NCBI GenBank assembly: GCA_905236755.1
Contig: CAJOCR010000015.1
Location: 1-64,000, forward strand
Length of the DNA stretch: 64,000 bases
Origin: an uncultured Prevotella sp.
GTDB taxonomy: Bacteria; Bacteroidota; Bacteroidia; Bacteroidales; Bacteroidaceae
Direction of reading: 5' to 3'
In this document: positions 61,220-64,000 of the stretch, one piece after another
Position numbering within the stretch: position 1 is the first letter of the stretch
Layout: each line of letters opens with the position of its first letter
Notes under the pieces: generated by a model
What the model saw: only the letters and a program-made list of their open reading frames with translations
Told to the model about the DNA's origin: nothing
The model's database searches: none
Made by a program: the position numbers and the translations under genes

Positions 61220-64000
61220 ATGACTAAAACAATGAGAAATGCAATTGCAGCCATTATTACTATGGTTGCATTATTTTTTGCGACAAATGAAGCCTTTGCC
61301 ATGAAAGGTGAACTCTATGGAGCCAATCGTTTGTTAAGTAGCCGAACATTATGTGTTGCTCAAGACAAATATGGTTTTATATGGGTTGGAACCGAATGTG
61401 GACTTAACCGTTTTGATGGTTACCATTTTGTAAGTTACAAACACTCGGGCAAAAATCCTCGTTCACTTACCGGAATAGATGTTATAACCTTGTATGTTTC
61501 AAAGAAAGGCGAATTATGGGTGGGCACAGGTGACGGATTGTGTCGTTATAACTATGCTACCGATGATTTTGATCGCATTGAACTTCCTTTGAAAGAAAAA
61601 ATACACATTACTTATATTAATGAAGCTCCCGATGGTGCTATTCTTGCGGGCACGGCAGGCTATGGCCTTTTTCGCATTAAGGGCAATAAGGCGAGCCGAA
61701 TGATATATAATTTGAAGGTGGAAGGCATAAATTTCTGCAATCAGTTTATTATTGGCAAGAAAAACACTCTTTTTACAACAAGTTTTTTGCCCAAGATATA
61801 TGCCTGTAGCAAGGAACATGGGAAGATGGTTACCCGTTCATTTAATACGGGAAAAGGGTCGGTGATGTCGTTTTTGTGTGACGACAAAAAAAATATCCTT
61901 GCATTTTGTCCAGATGGAATACTGAAATATGACGAAAAGAAACGAGTGTTTGTTGATGCTGGTTTTGATTTGTCGTTGTTGCAAGGAGCCAAGATAAAGC
62001 GAGCATATAAAACGCATGCCGGCAGTTTCGTTATTGGCACACGTGCCAATGGTGTTTATATAATAAAAAAAGGTGCATGCAAGGCCGAAACTCTTATTGC
62101 CGATGGCAAACCAGTGATGCCCAAATCTAATGTGAACTGGATTTGTGAGGATGCCAATGGCAGTTTGTGGCTTAGTTGTTATCAATCAGGGGTGTATCAT
62201 CTCTCATCTAACACTGATGTGTTTGATTTCTGGGCTATAGAGCAAGGCTGTGATCCACAGGGGAAAATTCTGTCGGCAATGTCGCTCTGTGGTACTGAAC
62301 TTATGGGAGCGATCTCACAGGATGGTATCTACACCTTGAACAATCAAGGCAATGTGGTGTCGTATTATCCCACTAAGGCGGAGGTTAAAAGTATTGTTCG
62401 CGATAGCCAAAACAGATATTGGACTTGTGGAGGACATTTCATTTGGCTGTATCAGCCAAATGGTGGAGCATTTAAGCAAATACTGAACAATAAAAACTTT
62501 GAAATAGAGCACATTGCTGTTGACAACCACCGAGGGATGCTCTATTATTGTGCTGTGGGACATGCTTTCGGCATGTATAATATCAGCACAAGGAACAGTG
62601 TCGAGATAACAGGAGCTCCTGTAACTAAAAAAGACCGCTTGAATAATAGCTGGATACAGAGTATAATGATAGACAGACAAGGGTTGGTGTGGATATCTAC
62701 TGCCGATGGAGTGAGCTGTTATAATCCCGACCGAAACACTTTCCTGCAATATGGCTGGACCAATCTTCTTACTCATCAGCTTGTGTATGGTTGTTGTGAG
62801 GATGTGTTGGGAAATATTATCATTGGCACCACCAATGGCTTGTTCTACTATAATCGTAAAATAAATAAGGTGGCACGTATGCAAGGGGCTGATGCTTTGT
62901 GCGACTTGCAAATATATAGTATTATTCTCGATAAATATGGTGATGCATGGATGAGCACATCTGAAGGAATATGGCATTACAACAGAGAGAACCACACGTT
63001 TACAAGTTATCTTAAAGGTAACGGGCTTGAAGCAAAGCAATATGTGCAGAATGCGGCTTTTATGTTGCCCGATGGACGACTCATTTTTGGTACAGACCGT
63101 GGAGTTGTGGTTTTTAATCCAGATGATTTGCGAAAAGAACACAATGCAAAACGCAAGGTTACTTTGTCGCGTTTTCTTGTTGATGGTGTGCCTCTCGATT
63201 TCAGACAGAGTGAGTTTGTTATTCCGGCAGAAAGCACAAGTTTCACCATGGAAATGTCTATGCTCGATTACATTCATCCCGAGTATGTTACATATGAATA
63301 TCGCTTAGATAAAGATAGTGTGTGGCATCAAACTCAGGAGGGAGAAAACTCGTTTACTTTCAGCAAAATGCGATCGGGATGTTATAAAATAGAGTTTAGA
63401 GCATTAATAAATGGACAATATAGCGAAACATCAGCAATAAGGCTCAGAATAGCAGCACCATGGTATGCTAGCATCTTTGCAAAGGTGATATATCTTATAT
63501 TTTTTATTTTGGTATTGATGGCACTTAATCGTTATAAACAAAAACGATTAAAAATGCAATATGAAGAGCAAAAAATGCGATTCCTTATCAATGCAACACA
63601 CGATATCAGGTCGCCACTAACATTAATCATTGAACCTTTAAGAAAGTTGAGAGAATATGCCAAAAACAATGAAAGTAAGCGATATATTGATATTGTTGAA
63701 CGAAATGCTCAACGCATGCTCACTCTTGTTAATCAAATTCTTGATGTGCGCAAGATAGATCTTAATCTGATGCAAATTCATTGTTGCAAAGCCGATATGG
63801 TGAGCATGGTGAATGGCATTGTGGCACTCTATGGCTTTCATGCACGAGAACGAAACATTTCGATTAACGTAACACATAATAGAAAAGCGATATATGTGTA
63901 TGTGGATCGATTAAATATGGAAAAAGTTATAAATAATCTGCTGTCAAATGCGGTAAAATACACATTTGATGGTGGAGAAATTAACATCGACATAAAAGAA
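61220..64000 (+). CDS. HTCS-type periplasmic sensor kinase, cut by the window end
   Basis: An open frame of 927 codons runs from the ATG at 61220 to the last base without a stop, so it is 3' truncated by the window. A signal peptide (about 1-27; IITMVALFFATNEAFA) is followed by propeller repeats (about 35-640; DKYGFIWVGTECGLNRFDG, GELWVGTGDGLCRYN), a Y_Y_Y domain (about 660-740), a membrane helix (about 755-775), HisKA with NATHDIRSPLT (His794) and the start of HATPase (NNLLSNAVKYT). A receiver and AraC domain, expected in HTCS, would lie beyond the end. A -7-like TACTTTTG lies at 61185-61192. Confidence 0.9.
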   Translation, partial: MTKTMRNAIAAIITMVALFFATNEAFAMKGELYGANRLLSSRTLCVAQDKYGFIWVGTECGLNRFDGYHFVSYKHSGKNPRSLTGIDVITLYVSKKGELWVGTGDGLCRYNYATDDFDRIELPLKEKIHITYINEAPDGAILAGTAGYGLFRIKGNKASRMIYNLKVEGINFCNQFIIGKKNTLFTTSFLPKIYACSKEHGKMVTRSFNTGKGSVMSFLCDDKKNILAFCPDGILKYDEKKRVFVDAGFDLSLLQGAKIKRAYKTHAGSFVIGTRANGVYIIKKGACKAETLIADGKPVMPKSNVNWICEDANGSLWLSCYQSGVYHLSSNTDVFDFWAIEQGCDPQGKILSAMSLCGTELMGAISQDGIYTLNNQGNVVSYYPTKAEVKSIVRDSQNRYWTCGGHFIWLYQPNGGAFKQILNNKNFEIEHIAVDNHRGMLYYCAVGHAFGMYNISTRNSVEITGAPVTKKDRLNNSWIQSIMIDRQGLVWISTADGVSCYNPDRNTFLQYGWTNLLTHQLVYGCCEDVLGNIIIGTTNGLFYYNRKINKVARMQGADALCDLQIYSIILDKYGDAWMSTSEGIWHYNRENHTFTSYLKGNGLEAKQYVQNAAFMLPDGRLIFGTDRGVVVFNPDDLRKEHNAKRKVTLSRFLVDGVPLDFRQSEFVIPAESTSFTMEMSMLDYIHPEYVTYEYRLDKDSVWHQTQEGENSFTFSKMRSGCYKIEFRALINGQYSETSAIRLRIAAPWYASIFAKVIYLIFFILVLMALNRYKQKRLKMQYEEQKMRFLINATHDIRSPLTLIIEPLRKLREYAKNNESKRYIDIVERNAQRMLTLVNQILDVRKIDLNLMQIHCCKADMVSMVNGIVALYGFHARERNISINVTHNRKAIYVYVDRLNMEKVINNLLSNAVKYTFDGGEINIDIKE

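Noticed and set aside
61514..63877. Long minus-strand frames opposite the last gene, such as 62315-63277
   Set aside because: The plus strand carries an uninterrupted HTCS-type sensor with clear domains; the minus frames have no recognisable motifs.

Overview
The window looks like a chromosomal segment of a Bacteroidales bacterium, most likely Prevotella or a close relative. The evidence is the Bacteroidetes promoter motif TAnnTTTG in front of many genes, a hybrid two-component system (HTCS) beside a secreted glycoside hydrolase, GH95, DUF4105, proteins ending in type IX-like tails, a K+-dependent membrane pyrophosphatase and a flavodiiron protein. No species is assigned.

Layout. 0-2.3 kb: glmS. 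2.3-9.0 kb: a complete plasmid-style replication and partition module. It holds parA with a ribbon-helix-helix type parB (minus strand), an AT-rich region of about 3.3 kb without genes, 17-bp iterons (core CGTAACAAAAACTGAAC), a GC-rich array of twelve 35-bp repeats, and a Rep_3-type initiator gene (plus strand). Beyond parB lies an array of eleven 11-bp units that changes orientation halfway. Essential genes flank the module (glmS on one side; secA, truA and dapA on the other), so my main reading is the replication origin of a secondary chromosome or chromid. An integrated plasmid is the alternative.

9-19 kb: carbohydrate and redox genes: an HTCS regulator divergent from a GH5 endoglucanase lipoprotein, a flavodiiron protein and a GH95 fucosidase. 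19-26 kb, minus strand: an ABC ATPase, secA, an alkaline-phosphatase-like protein that has lost its catalytic residues, and a DUF4105 membrane protein. 26-32 kb: envelope genes (outer-membrane protein, lptC, CNNM/CBS transporter, PpiD/SurA-like chaperone). 32-39 kb: uxuA-uxuB for hexuronate breakdown, an AraC regulator and hppA. 39-45 kb: stress and redox genes: two iron-sulfur-flavoprotein-like genes, mgsA, msrA, a gpx-marR operon with palindromic operators, and a HAD phosphatase. 45-51 kb: a subtilase, FKBP, a metallophosphatase, a kinase, lrgAB and two identical tRNA-Lys genes. 51-57 kb: two divergent tail-domain mini-proteins, an L,D-transpeptidase, an ECF sigma cluster, truA and a DMT transporter. 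57-64 kb: dapA, an AraC regulator, a BaiN-like flavoprotein, a HAD phosphatase behind a duplicated promoter, and an HTCS-type sensor cut by the window end.

Many gene borders carry imperfectly palindromic repeats of about 70-150 bp (gaat/ttgaa-rich left arm, short GC hairpin, complementary right arm). To the right of the module most genes lie on the plus strand, as expected if a fork moves rightwards from an origin near 5-7 kb; base skew could not be computed here.
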